DNA of 64,000 nt from the NCBI GenBank assembly GCA_025350055.1, contig JANXYK010000001.1, forward strand, positions 62,001 through 126,000. The letters run 5' to 3'. Below, piece by piece: positions 47,314-58,141 of the stretch (position 1 is its first letter; each line of letters starts with the position of its first letter). The translations under genes and the position numbers were made by a program. Origin of the DNA: Gammaproteobacteria bacterium. GTDB taxonomy: Bacteria > Pseudomonadota > Gammaproteobacteria > Steroidobacterales > Steroidobacteraceae. Under the pieces are notes generated by a model. It was not told where the DNA came from, made no database searches, and was given only the letters and a program-made list of their open reading frames with translations.

Positions 47314-47580
47314 CTCGGCGACGATTCGAGCGCGGCGCCGCAGCTCAAGGCACTGTGGCCGCTGAACCGTTTTTCGCTGCGGCTCAGGCGCCCGAAGTGC
47401 GCTGCATGGATCGCTGCTTCGATAACTAGGTGATGACGCCGATGCGGAAAGTGGTGCTCGATATCTGCCTGGTGTCGCCGAAGCCCGGAAATATCTGCTG
47501 ACCCCCTACGGCTGGCTGGCCTCGTGGCCGCGAGGGCCTGGGCGCCGGATCGCGACTGAACCCATGGGTTTTGTGAAATG
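47195..47580. other. Degenerate stretch before the kdp operon
   Basis: About 390 bp with no intact gene. One plus-strand frame, from about 47257 to 47433, reads like protein (MQLALVALHEYEGAFEYRHL then APQLKALWPLNRFSLRL) but has no proper upstream part or recognised family. A further short frame ends in VLDICLVSPKPGNIC. The stretch may be the remains of a plus-strand gene whose terminator survives at 47582. It abuts the damaged histidine kinase. Confidence 0.35.
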
Positions 47581-47581
47581 G

Positions 47582-47604
47582 GGCCCGGTGCAGCGGGCCT
47601 TTTT
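47582..47604 (+). terminator. Rho-independent terminator, plus strand
   Basis: GGCCCG (47582-47587) pairs with CGGGCC (47594-47599) around a 6-base loop, followed by five T residues (47600-47604). It lies 63 bp before kdpF and would stop plus-strand transcription coming from upstream, where no intact plus-strand gene exists. Confidence 0.6.
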
Positions 47605-47666
47605 GCACAGGATTTTCACAGCGGCCGCACTAACATGAACTGGCATTCCCGCTGGAGGCCAGAGTT

Positions 47667-47759
47667 ATGGACGCTATCATGCTGCTGTTGCTGGCGGCGC
47701 TTTACCTGCTGAGCCAGGGCCTGGTGCATCTGCTGCGCCGGGCGGGGTGCACCCGATGA
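47667..47759 (+). CDS. kdpF: KdpF-like small subunit of the Kdp potassium ATPase
   Basis: A 30-residue single-helix peptide (MDAIMLLLLAALYLLSQGLV followed by a basic end) with GGAGG 8 bases before its ATG. Its stop overlaps the kdpA ATG in the ATGA arrangement. Position, size and helix match KdpF, the peptide that stabilises KdpABC. It is too short for usual gene finders. Confidence 0.75.
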   Translation: MDAIMLLLLAALYLLSQGLVHLLRRAGCTR

Positions 47760-49495
47760 GCGCCACGACAATCTTCTACCTGATGTTGCTGGCTTTCCTG
47801 GGCCTGGTGCTGCTCGGCGTGAAGCCGCTCGGTCGCTACATCGCTCAGGTCATGACCGGCGAGTCCAATCTCGTCGTGCGTTGTGGCGCGCGCCTGGAAG
47901 CGCTGCTGTATCGCCTGTGCGGTATCGATGCGCGCGAGGAGATGTCCTGGTACCGCTATGCCAGCGCGCTGCTGCAGTTCAACGTGCTGGGTGCGGCGCT
48001 GGTCTATGCGTTGCAGCGTCTGCAATTCTGGCTGCCGCTGAATCCGCAGCGCTTGGCAGCCGTCAGCGCCGATTCCAGTTTCAATACCGCGATAAGTTTC
48101 GTCACCAATACCGACTGGCAGGGGTATGCCGGCGAGTCCACGCTCGGCTACCTGGTGCAGATGGCAGGGCTGGCGGTGCAGAATTTCCTGTCGGCCGCGA
48201 CTGGCCTGGCAGTGGCGGTCGCACTGATGCGTGGCTTCGCGCGCCACACCACGCAGACCATCGGCAACTTCTGGGCGGATGTCACCCGCTCGACACTCTA
48301 CGTGCTGCTGCCCCTGTCGCTGCTGCTGGCGCTGGCGCTGGTCAGCCAGGGCGTGATCCAGAACCTGCATGCCTATCGCGATGTGAAGGTGCTGCAGGGC
48401 GCGGGTCAGACGCAGACGCAGACCTTGCCGATGGGGCCGATCGCCTCGCAGGAATCGATCAAGGAGCTGGGTACCAATGGGGGCGGGTTCCTGAACGCCA
48501 ACTCGGCCCATCCCTTCGAGAATCCGACGCCGCTCAGCAACTTCCTGCAGATGCTGGCGATCGTGCTTATTCCGTTCGCGCTCACCTACACCTTCGGCAG
48601 CATGGTCGGTGATACCCGGCAGGGGTGGGCGATCCTGGCGGCCATGCTGGTGCTGCTGGTGCCGCTGATCGCACTGGCCTACCACAGCGAACAGCACGGC
48701 AATCCGCTGGTGGCAGCGCAGGGAATCGATCAGCTGGCCAGCGCCACGCAGTCCGGCGGCAACATGGAAGGCAAGGAGACGCGCTTCGGCATTGCCGCCT
48801 CCTCGCTGTATGCGGCCCTCACCACGGCGACGTCCTGCGGCGCCGTCAACATGAGTTATGACTCGATGACGCCGCTCGGCGGCTTCGTGCCGCTGTTCCT
48901 GATCCAGTTGGGCGAGCTGGCGCCAGGAGGAGTCGGTACCGGTATGTACAGCGTGCTGATGTTCGCGATCCTCGGTGTGTTCATCGCCGGGTTGATGATC
49001 GGGCGCACGCCCGAGTACCTGGGCAAGAAGGTCGAGGCGCTGGAGATGAAACTCGCCTCGGTATTCATCCTGACCACACCCTTCGTGGTGCTGATCGGCA
49101 CGGCCGTGGCGGTCTCACTCGCGGCTGGCCGTGCCGGCGTCGGCAATCCGGGCGCGCATGGCTATAGCGAGATCCTCTACGCCTTTTCCTCGGCCGCGAA
49201 CAACAACGGCAGCGCATTCGGCGGCCTCAGCGCGAATACCCCGTTCTACAACGTCGCCCTGGCCGTGGCGATGTTCATCGCGCGCTTCTGGCCGATCGTT
49301 GCGGCTCTGGCGATCGCCGGTTCACTGGCCGCCAAGAAGCGGGTGCCGGTCACCGAGGGCACCATGCCCACGCATGGTCCGCTGTTCGTGGCACTGCTGG
49401 TCGGCTCGGTGCTGCTGATCGGCGTACTGACGTATGTGCCGGCGCTGGCGCTCGGACCGGTCGTCGAACATCTCAAGCTCTTCGCGGGCAGTTGA
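47756..49495 (+). CDS. kdpA: Potassium-transporting ATPase, channel-like subunit A
   Basis: A 579-residue, ten-helix subunit that carries the K+ selectivity path. Filter-type loops are visible: GTNGGGFLNANSAHPFENPT, TSCGAVNMSYDSMTP and SAANNNGSAFGGLSA. ATG 47756 is preferred over a GTG 9 bases earlier because it gives the usual MSATTIFYLM-type start and the kdpF overlap. High-affinity K+ uptake under low potassium is the family role. Confidence 0.96.
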   Translation: MSATTIFYLMLLAFLGLVLLGVKPLGRYIAQVMTGESNLVVRCGARLEALLYRLCGIDAREEMSWYRYASALLQFNVLGAALVYALQRLQFWLPLNPQRLAAVSADSSFNTAISFVTNTDWQGYAGESTLGYLVQMAGLAVQNFLSAATGLAVAVALMRGFARHTTQTIGNFWADVTRSTLYVLLPLSLLLALALVSQGVIQNLHAYRDVKVLQGAGQTQTQTLPMGPIASQESIKELGTNGGGFLNANSAHPFENPTPLSNFLQMLAIVLIPFALTYTFGSMVGDTRQGWAILAAMLVLLVPLIALAYHSEQHGNPLVAAQGIDQLASATQSGGNMEGKETRFGIAASSLYAALTTATSCGAVNMSYDSMTPLGGFVPLFLIQLGELAPGGVGTGMYSVLMFAILGVFIAGLMIGRTPEYLGKKVEALEMKLASVFILTTPFVVLIGTAVAVSLAAGRAGVGNPGAHGYSEILYAFSSAANNNGSAFGGLSANTPFYNVALAVAMFIARFWPIVAALAIAGSLAAKKRVPVTEGTMPTHGPLFVALLVGSVLLIGVLTYVPALALGPVVEHLKLFAGS

Positions 49496-49513
49496 CCAAA
49501 AGCAGGAGTGCGC

Positions 49514-51583
<2,070 letters not shown>

Positions 51584-51596
51584 AGGAGCAAAGATC

Positions 51597-52172
51597 ATGA
51601 TGATGCGCAGCCTGAGATCCGCGTTGAGCCTGCTGCTGTTGATGACGCTGTTGCTGGGTGTGGTCTATCCCCTCATCGTCACGGGCGCTGCGCAGCTGCT
51701 ATTCCCACGGCAGGCGAATGGCAGCCTGATCGAGCGCGATGGCAAGGCCGTCGGCTCGGCGCTGATCGGTCAGGACTTCACGGACCCCAGGTACTTCTGG
51801 GGTCGGCCATCGGCGATCTCGCCACATCCCTACGACGCCACAGCCTCGACGGCTTCCAATCTCGGCCCACTCAATCCGGCGCTGATCGATGCCGTCAAGG
51901 CGCGGATACAAGCGCTGCGTGCGGCTGATCCGGGCAATGCGCTACCGATACCCGTGGAACTGGTCAGCGCTTCGGGTAGCGGGCTCGACCCGGACATCAG
52001 CCCGGCGGCGGCTGCGTTCCAGGCCGGGCGCGTGGCGCGCCTGCGCGGCCTGAAGCTCGAGCAGGTGGAAGCGCTGATCGCCAGTCACGAGCAGCGGCGC
52101 CTGCTCGGCTTCATCGGTGAGCCACGCCTCATCGTGCTCGAACTCAACCTCGCACTGGACGGGCTACACTAG
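51597..52172 (+). CDS. kdpC: Potassium-transporting ATPase, subunit C
   Basis: A 191-residue protein with one N-terminal helix (LSLLLLMTLLLGVVYPLIVTG) and a periplasmic domain carrying SALIGQDFTDPRYFWGRPS and YDATASTASNLGP. KdpC raises the K+ affinity of the complex. AAGGAG precedes the ATG. It starts 13 bp after kdpB and ends 5 bp before kdpD. Confidence 0.96.
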   Translation: MMMRSLRSALSLLLLMTLLLGVVYPLIVTGAAQLLFPRQANGSLIERDGKAVGSALIGQDFTDPRYFWGRPSAISPHPYDATASTASNLGPLNPALIDAVKARIQALRAADPGNALPIPVELVSASGSGLDPDISPAAAAFQAGRVARLRGLKLEQVEALIASHEQRRLLGFIGEPRLIVLELNLALDGLH

Positions 52173-52177
52173 AGCCG

Positions 52178-54904
52178 ATGGCAGACCTCGAGCGCCGCGA
52201 TCCGGACCAGCTGCTGGCTGAGGTGCAACTCGCCGAGCTGCGCTCGCACCGCGGCCGCCTGCGCATCTTCATCGGCGCTTCGGCTGGTGTGGGCAAGACC
52301 TACTCGATGCTCGAGGCGGCCCGCGCCGCGCGTGCCGGCGGCGCCGATGTGGTGGTCGGCTATGTCGAGCCGCACGGCCGCATCGAGACCGAACGCCTGC
52401 TGGATGGCCTTGAGCAGCTGCCGTTCCTGGAGGTGCGCTACCGCGGCATCACGCGGCGCGAGTTCGATCTGGATGCGGCACTCCGGCGCGCCCCGGCCAC
52501 GCTGCTGGTCGATGAACTCGCGCATTCCAACCTCAATGAGGGCGAGCCACGGCCGCGGCACGCCAAGCGCTGGCAGGACATCGAAGAGCTGCTCGACGCC
52601 GGCATCAATGTCTGGACCACGGTCAACGTGCAGCACCTGGAGAGCCTCAACGATGTGGTCGCCGGCATTACCGGCGTGCGCCAGCAGGAGACCATCCCCG
52701 ATCGCATCTTCGACGAGGCCGACGAAGTCGAGCTGATCGACCTGCCGCCCGATGACCTGCTGGCGCGCCTGAGCGCTGGCAAGGTGTATGTGTCCGACCA
52801 GGTGGCGACCGCGACTGAACGCTTCTTTCGCAAGCCCAACCTGATCGCGCTGCGCGAACTGGCGCTGCGCCGCACCGCCGATCGCGTCGATGCGGCCGCA
52901 CAGGAATATGCGGGCAAGGAGCGCGGCTCGCAGCCCTGGCTGGCGCGCGATCGCTTCCTGATCGCGGTAGCGCCCGACGAGCAGTCGGAGCAGCTGGTGC
53001 GCGTCGGCAAGCGCTTTGCCGATGCGCTCGATGCCGAGTGGCTGGTGGTGTCGGTGGAGACACCGGACCTGCTCAAGCTCTCGGAGCGCGAGCGCAACCG
53101 GCGCATCGACGTGCTGCGACTGGCCGAGTCATTGGGCGCCGAGACCGTCACGCTCGATGGGCCCTCGGCGGCCGAGACCCTGATCGAGTACGCGCGCCTG
53201 CGCAACATCGCCCGCATCGTGGTCGGGGAGCCGCGCCGCCGCGGCTGGCGCGCCTGGTGGCGCCGCTCGACCGCCACGGAGTTGCTGCGGCGTGCACCTG
53301 GTTTCGACATCTCCGTAATCGCACGTCGCGAGACCACACTTGGCAGGCCGCGCGATCTGCCCGGTAGCGGGCCGGTCCCAATCCGCTGGGATCGCTACGG
53401 TTCGGCGCTGCTGACCAGCGCCTTGTGCACCGGCATCGCTGCGCTGATGTATCCGCACTTCCAGCTCACTGATCTGGTGATGGTGTATCTGCTCGGCGGC
53501 ACGATCGCGGCGCTGCGCCTGGGTCGCGGTCCTGCGAGCCTGGCGGCGCTGGTCAATGTGGCGGCGCTCGATTTCTGTTTCGTGCCCCCGCGTTTCAGTT
53601 TCGCCGTGAGTGGCTTCCAGTACCTGGTGACCTTCATCGTGATGCTGGGCATGACGCTGCTGATCGCGAACCTGGTCGCCAGCGTGCGGGCGCAGACTCG
53701 GGTGGCGGGCGCGCGCGAGCGGCGCACCTCGCTGCTGTATGCCATGAGCCGCGAGCTGGCGGCGAATCGCAGTCGCGAGCGCCTGGCGCAGCTGGCGATC
53801 AAGCATGTCGCCGAGACTTTTGCGAGCGAGGCCGCGGTGCTGCTGCCCGATAGTGATGGCAGGCTGCAGGCGCAGCCCGCGAGCGCGACTGCCGGAGTGC
53901 TGCGCAATGCCGACTTGTCGGTGGCGCAATGGGTCTGCGATCACGGCAAGCCGGCAGGGCTCGGCACCGACACACTGCCCGCGGCTGCTGCGCAATACCT
54001 GCCGCTGACGGGCACCGAGCGCACGCTGGGTGTGCTGGCCGTACGGCCGACGCAGAAGCGGCGCTTGCTGCTGCCCGAACAGCGTCACCTGCTCGAGACC
54101 TTTGCCGGCCAGATCGCGCTGGCGCTCGAACGCGCCCAGTTGGCCGAGGCTGCGGAACAGGCGCGCGTCGCCGCTGAAACCGAAAGCCTGCGCAATACGC
54201 TGCTGGCTTCGATCTCGCATGACCTGCGCACGCCGCTGGCGGTGATTACCGGTGCGAGTTCGGCGCTCAACGATTCGAGCCTGAAACTTACGGATGCGGC
54301 GCGCGCGCAGCTCGTGCGCTCGATCGACGGCAAGGCGCGCGAGATGTCTGAGCTGATCTCGAACGTGCTGGACCTGATGCGCTTCGAAGCGGGCGAGGTG
54401 CGCCTGCGCCGTGACTGGCAGACCATCGACGATCTGGTTGGCACCGCGCTCGCCCGCTGCGAGGAGCGCCTGAAGCAGCATCCGGTCACGGTGAATCTGC
54501 CGGCCGAGCTGCCGGCAGTGTACGTCGATGCGCCGCTGGTCACGCAGGTGCTGGTGAACCTGCTCGAGAATGCCGTGAAGCACACGCCGGCAGGCACGCA
54601 GATCGCCATCTCCGCACAGCCGGTCGACGAGCTGCTGCAGGTGGTGGTCGAAGACTCGGGCCCCGGGTTGCCGCCCGGAGATCCGGAGCTGCTGTTCGCC
54701 AAGTTCCAGCGCGGCCGCGAGGAAAGCAACGCGGGCGGCGCGGGTCTCGGGTTGGCGATCTGTCGCGCCATCGTCAATGCGCATGGTGGCGCGATCAGTG
54801 CGGCTACGCGTGCTGGCGGCGGTGCGCGTTTTGCGCTCACGCTGCCGCTCGCGGAACCAGGTGCGAATCCGGATACGCAGTCAGTCGGAGCGCCGCTCGC
54901 GTGA
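52178..54904 (+). CDS. kdpD: KdpD osmosensitive potassium-sensor histidine kinase
   Basis: A 908-residue sensor with all expected parts: N-terminal KdpD domain with Walker A GASAGVGKT (33-41), a Usp-like domain (about 250-370), four helices (about 405-505: ALLTSALCTGIAALMYPHF onward), a GAF domain (about 530-650), and HisKA/HATPase with SISHDLRTPLAVITG (His681), NLLENAVKHTPAG and GAGLGLAICRAIV. It reads K+ limitation and turgor and phosphorylates KdpE. Its TGA overlaps the kdpE GTG start. Confidence 0.96.
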   Translation: MADLERRDPDQLLAEVQLAELRSHRGRLRIFIGASAGVGKTYSMLEAARAARAGGADVVVGYVEPHGRIETERLLDGLEQLPFLEVRYRGITRREFDLDAALRRAPATLLVDELAHSNLNEGEPRPRHAKRWQDIEELLDAGINVWTTVNVQHLESLNDVVAGITGVRQQETIPDRIFDEADEVELIDLPPDDLLARLSAGKVYVSDQVATATERFFRKPNLIALRELALRRTADRVDAAAQEYAGKERGSQPWLARDRFLIAVAPDEQSEQLVRVGKRFADALDAEWLVVSVETPDLLKLSERERNRRIDVLRLAESLGAETVTLDGPSAAETLIEYARLRNIARIVVGEPRRRGWRAWWRRSTATELLRRAPGFDISVIARRETTLGRPRDLPGSGPVPIRWDRYGSALLTSALCTGIAALMYPHFQLTDLVMVYLLGGTIAALRLGRGPASLAALVNVAALDFCFVPPRFSFAVSGFQYLVTFIVMLGMTLLIANLVASVRAQTRVAGARERRTSLLYAMSRELAANRSRERLAQLAIKHVAETFASEAAVLLPDSDGRLQAQPASATAGVLRNADLSVAQWVCDHGKPAGLGTDTLPAAAAQYLPLTGTERTLGVLAVRPTQKRRLLLPEQRHLLETFAGQIALALERAQLAEAAEQARVAAETESLRNTLLASISHDLRTPLAVITGASSALNDSSLKLTDAARAQLVRSIDGKAREMSELISNVLDLMRFEAGEVRLRRDWQTIDDLVGTALARCEERLKQHPVTVNLPAELPAVYVDAPLVTQVLVNLLENAVKHTPAGTQIAISAQPVDELLQVVVEDSGPGLPPGDPELLFAKFQRGREESNAGGAGLGLAICRAIVNAHGGAISAATRAGGGARFALTLPLAEPGANPDTQSVGAPLA

Positions 54905-55608
54905 CCGATGCGATGTTCACGTTGCTCATCGTCGAGGATGATGCCGGCATCCGCAGCGTGCTGCGCACCCTGCTCGAATCGCAGCGCTATCGGGTGGTGG
55001 AGGCCGAGAACGCCGCGCGCGGTGTCATCGAGGCGCGCAATCACCGGCCCGATCTCGCGATCGTCGATCTGGGTCTGCCAGACCGCGATGGCGTGGCGCT
55101 GATCCGCGAGGTGCGGCGCTTCTCGCCCTTGCCGATCCTGGTGCTGTCGGCGCGCACCATGGAGGCCGACAAGATCGCGGCACTCGATGCCGGTGCCGAT
55201 GACTACGTCGCCAAGCCCTTCAGCGCGCCGGAACTGCTGGCGCGGGTGCGCGCCGGGCTACGCCGCAACGCGCAGGGCGGCGAGCAGTTGCCGATACTGC
55301 GCTTCGGGCCCATCAGCGTAGACCTGCACACGCGCAGCACCAGCGGGCCGGAAGGCGCTGTGCACCTCACGCCGCTCGAATACCGCGTGCTCGATTGCCT
55401 GGCGCGCCATTCAGGCCTGATCGTCACCCAGGCGCAGCTGATCCGCGAGGCCTGGGGGCCGGAGCGCGCCGGCGACAGCCGCGGACTGCGCAGCTATATT
55501 AAGATGCTGCGACAGAAGCTCGAGCCCGATCCGCGGCAACCGCGCTACCTGCTCACCGAGGCCGGTGTCGGGTACCGGCTCAGGGTCGATGACGAGCTCG
55601 CCAAATGA
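54901..55608 (+). CDS. kdpE: KdpE response regulator (OmpR/PhoB type)
   Basis: A 235-residue regulator. Receiver: LLIVEDDAG, phosphoacceptor Asp56 in LAIVDLGLP, and ADDYVAKPFS. The winged-helix output domain (about 130-228) has HLTPLEYRVLDCLARHSG and RSYIKMLRQKLEPDPRQPRY. The first codon is a GTG overlapping kdpD by 4 bp; ATG at 54913 is an alternative. It activates kdpFABC by family knowledge. The operon continues directly into a decarboxylase gene. Confidence 0.95.
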   Translation: MTDAMFTLLIVEDDAGIRSVLRTLLESQRYRVVEAENAARGVIEARNHRPDLAIVDLGLPDRDGVALIREVRRFSPLPILVLSARTMEADKIAALDAGADDYVAKPFSAPELLARVRAGLRRNAQGGEQLPILRFGPISVDLHTRSTSGPEGAVHLTPLEYRVLDCLARHSGLIVTQAQLIREAWGPERAGDSRGLRSYIKMLRQKLEPDPRQPRYLLTEAGVGYRLRVDDELAK

Positions 55609-55620
55609 GTGAACTCATCG

Positions 55621-56739
55621 ATGGAGCATTTTGACTCGGTAGAGCAGCTGCTGGCGCGCAAGCGCGATAGCACGCCGGTGTTCTGCTTCCACCCACAGGG
55701 TTTTCGCGCCGCCGCGCGGCATTTCAGCGAGCATTTCCCCGGCACTGTGCTCTATGCGGTCAAGGCCAATCCGCATCCGCAAGTGCTGCAGTGGTTGATC
55801 GATGGCGGCATTCGCGCCTTCGACACCGCCTCGATCGCCGAGATGGCCATGGTGCGTGGCCTGCTGCCCGAGGCTGCCTGTTCCTACAATCATCCAGTCA
55901 AGCCGCGCGACGCCATCGAGGTGGCCTGGCGCCAGTTCGGCATCCGCGATTTCGTGGTCGATCATCCGGCCGAGCTCGACAAGTTGCTGGCGGTGGTGGG
56001 CAGCGACATCGTGGTGCAGGTGCGCGTGGCCGCTCCAAATCCACACGCCACCATCAGCTTCAATTCAAAATTCGGCGCCGGCCCGGAGCAGGCGGTGCCG
56101 TTGCTGCGCGCTATTGCCCAGCGCGGCGTCACGCCGGCGCTGTGCACGCACATCGGCTACCAGACCACGGCACCAGAGGCCTATGCGCGCGGGCTCCGGC
56201 TGCTGGCTGAAGTCGCGGCGCTTGCCAGCGTGCGCCCGCAGTACATCAATATCGGTGGTGGGTTCCCCAGTCTGCTGCTGCCGAAGGACAAGACGCTGGA
56301 CGACTATTTCACGGCGATTGCCACGGCCCATCGCGAGGCTCGCGGCATCGCCGATGTGCCGCTGAAGTGCGAGCCCGGTAGTGCGCTCACGCATCGGGGT
56401 GGCACCGTGCTGGCGCAGGTAGTGTTGGTCAAGGAAGACTCCGTGCACATCAACGACGGCGTCTATGGTGCGATGGCCGAGATGATCCATGCCAAGACCC
56501 AGCCGCCGACGCGCGTGCTGGCTACCGGCGGCGAAGAGCGTCGCGGCAGCTTGCGCTCGTACACGGTGTTCGGCCCGACCTGCGATTCCTACGATGTAAT
56601 GCCCGCGCGTTTTATGCTGCCCGAAGCATTGCGCGAGGGCGACTGGCTGGTGTTCAGCATGATGGGCGCCTATTCGAACGTGCTGATCTCCGATTTCAAC
56701 GGCCTGGGCGAACATCAGTTCGCCATTGTCGGCGACTAG
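55621..56739 (+). CDS. Fold-type III PLP ornithine/lysine decarboxylase
   Basis: A 372-residue alanine-racemase-fold decarboxylase (a GTG at 55609, touching the kdpE stop, could add four residues). PLP lysine is in VLYAVKANPHP (Lys48 from this start), with AFDTASIAEMAMV, HIGYQTTAPEA, YINIGGGFPSLLLP, and the catalytic Cys in FGPTCDSYDVM. Fold-type III ornithine decarboxylases make putrescine. It lies 12 bp behind kdpE, so potassium stress could control its transcription. It is clearly distinct from the similar enzyme at 23321-24478. Confidence 0.87.
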   Translation: MEHFDSVEQLLARKRDSTPVFCFHPQGFRAAARHFSEHFPGTVLYAVKANPHPQVLQWLIDGGIRAFDTASIAEMAMVRGLLPEAACSYNHPVKPRDAIEVAWRQFGIRDFVVDHPAELDKLLAVVGSDIVVQVRVAAPNPHATISFNSKFGAGPEQAVPLLRAIAQRGVTPALCTHIGYQTTAPEAYARGLRLLAEVAALASVRPQYINIGGGFPSLLLPKDKTLDDYFTAIATAHREARGIADVPLKCEPGSALTHRGGTVLAQVVLVKEDSVHINDGVYGAMAEMIHAKTQPPTRVLATGGEERRGSLRSYTVFGPTCDSYDVMPARFMLPEALREGDWLVFSMMGAYSNVLISDFNGLGEHQFAIVGD

Positions 56740-56777
56740 AGCCGGCGACCAGGGTCGGTGCCGCGCGCCACCGTTCG

Positions 56778-58130
56778 CTACAGGCCCGCGTTGTCCAGCA
56801 GGCGCAGGGGCTCACTGCTCCCGGCCAGCAGTGCATCGAGCACCGCTTCCTGCAGCGCGCCGCGGCGTTGCGCTTCGGCGTAGGGAATCTCCGGGTGGAA
56901 CATCACCATGGAGTAGCGGGCGATGAAGCGGCCCGGAAAGCGGCGCTCGAGATCGGCGGCCAGCTGCTTGCGGCGCGCAAAGTCGGGCGCCAGCACGCGC
57001 GAGCGCATCTCCTCGTAATTCTCCAGCGCCATTGCGGCGATCGCATCCGTGTTGGGGCGGCGCTCGCGCTCGAAGCGCGCCCAGCAGCGCAGTGGATCTT
57101 CGCCACTGGCCAGCAGCTGCGCCAGCAACGCGCAGTCCTCGAAGCCGCAATTAAGGCCTTGTCCATGGAAGGGCACGATCGCGTGCGCGGCATCGCCGAT
57201 CAGCAGCGTGCCGCGCTGGTGCCAGGGCCAGCAGTAGAGCGTCGCCAGCTTGCCCTGCGGATTTTGCTCGTATTGCGCATCGAAATCCGGCAGCAGTGCC
57301 AGCGCATCCGGGAATTCGCGCGTAAAGAAGGCGCGCGCCGCGCCAGGCGCTGCGAGTGTCTCGAAGCTGGGTGCCGCGCCACGCACCGGCAGGAACAGCG
57401 TGGCCGTGAAACTGCCGTCGGGATTGGGAAGCGCGATCAGCATGTAGCCGCCGCGCGGCCAGATATGCAGGGCGTTGCGCTCGAGCGCGTAGCCGCCCGA
57501 GGCGGTGGCCGGAATCACCAACTCCTTGTAGTCGTGGTCCAGTGGCGCTTCGCGCTCCTGCAAGGCCCCGCGCGCGAGCAGCGCTGCGCGCACGGCCGAA
57601 CCCGCGCCATCGGCGCCGATCACCAGCGGCGCATGTTCGGTGTGCACCTGGCCGCTCTGTTCATCGCGCCATTGCAGCGTGCTTGCCACCGGGTCGACAT
57701 CAAGGCAGCGCTGTTCGAAGCGCAGCGAGATGCCCTGGGTATGCGCTGCAACCTCGACCAGCGCGGCGTTGAGCCGCGAGCGGCTGATCGCATGGATCAC
57801 CTCATTCGGGTGCAGCCCATAGTTCATCAGCGCGCTGTTGCCGCCCGGTTCATGCACCTGGCGACCGCGCATCGTCACCATTTCGCGCCGCAGGGTGGCC
57901 AGCACGCCGGCCTGCTCGAGCGCCACGAGGCCGCGTGCAGCCAACGCGAGGTTGATGGATCTGCCGCTCTCGGTGGTGGCGCGGCGCGGGTCGGCGCGCC
58001 GCTCGAATATCTGTACGTTGCGGCCTGCGCGCGCCAGCAACAGCGCCAGCAGCGTGCCGACAGGACCTGCGCCGACAATGGTTATTGTGGCGCTGTTGAT
58101 CGTGGAAGCGGCGCTCGCAGCCTCGTACAT
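56778..58130 (-). CDS. kmo: Kynurenine 3-monooxygenase
   Basis: A 450-residue FAD hydroxylase that turns L-kynurenine into 3-hydroxykynurenine with NADPH and O2. Evidence: FAD motif TIVGAGPVGTLLALLLARAG, ESGRSINLALAARG, LIGDAAHAIVPFHGQGLNCG (second FAD motif), and FEDCALLAQLL. ATG 58130 is chosen to place the FAD motif near residue 18. It is the last gene of the kynurenine operon, 11 bp after kynU. Confidence 0.94.
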   Translation of the reverse strand: MYEAASAASTINSATITIVGAGPVGTLLALLLARAGRNVQIFERRADPRRATTESGRSINLALAARGLVALEQAGVLATLRREMVTMRGRQVHEPGGNSALMNYGLHPNEVIHAISRSRLNAALVEVAAHTQGISLRFEQRCLDVDPVASTLQWRDEQSGQVHTEHAPLVIGADGAGSAVRAALLARGALQEREAPLDHDYKELVIPATASGGYALERNALHIWPRGGYMLIALPNPDGSFTATLFLPVRGAAPSFETLAAPGAARAFFTREFPDALALLPDFDAQYEQNPQGKLATLYCWPWHQRGTLLIGDAAHAIVPFHGQGLNCGFEDCALLAQLLASGEDPLRCWARFERERRPNTDAIAAMALENYEEMRSRVLAPDFARRKQLAADLERRFPGRFIARYSMVMFHPEIPYAEAQRRGALQEAVLDALLAGSSEPLRLLDNAGL

Positions 58131-58141
58131 CGCGCGCGTAC

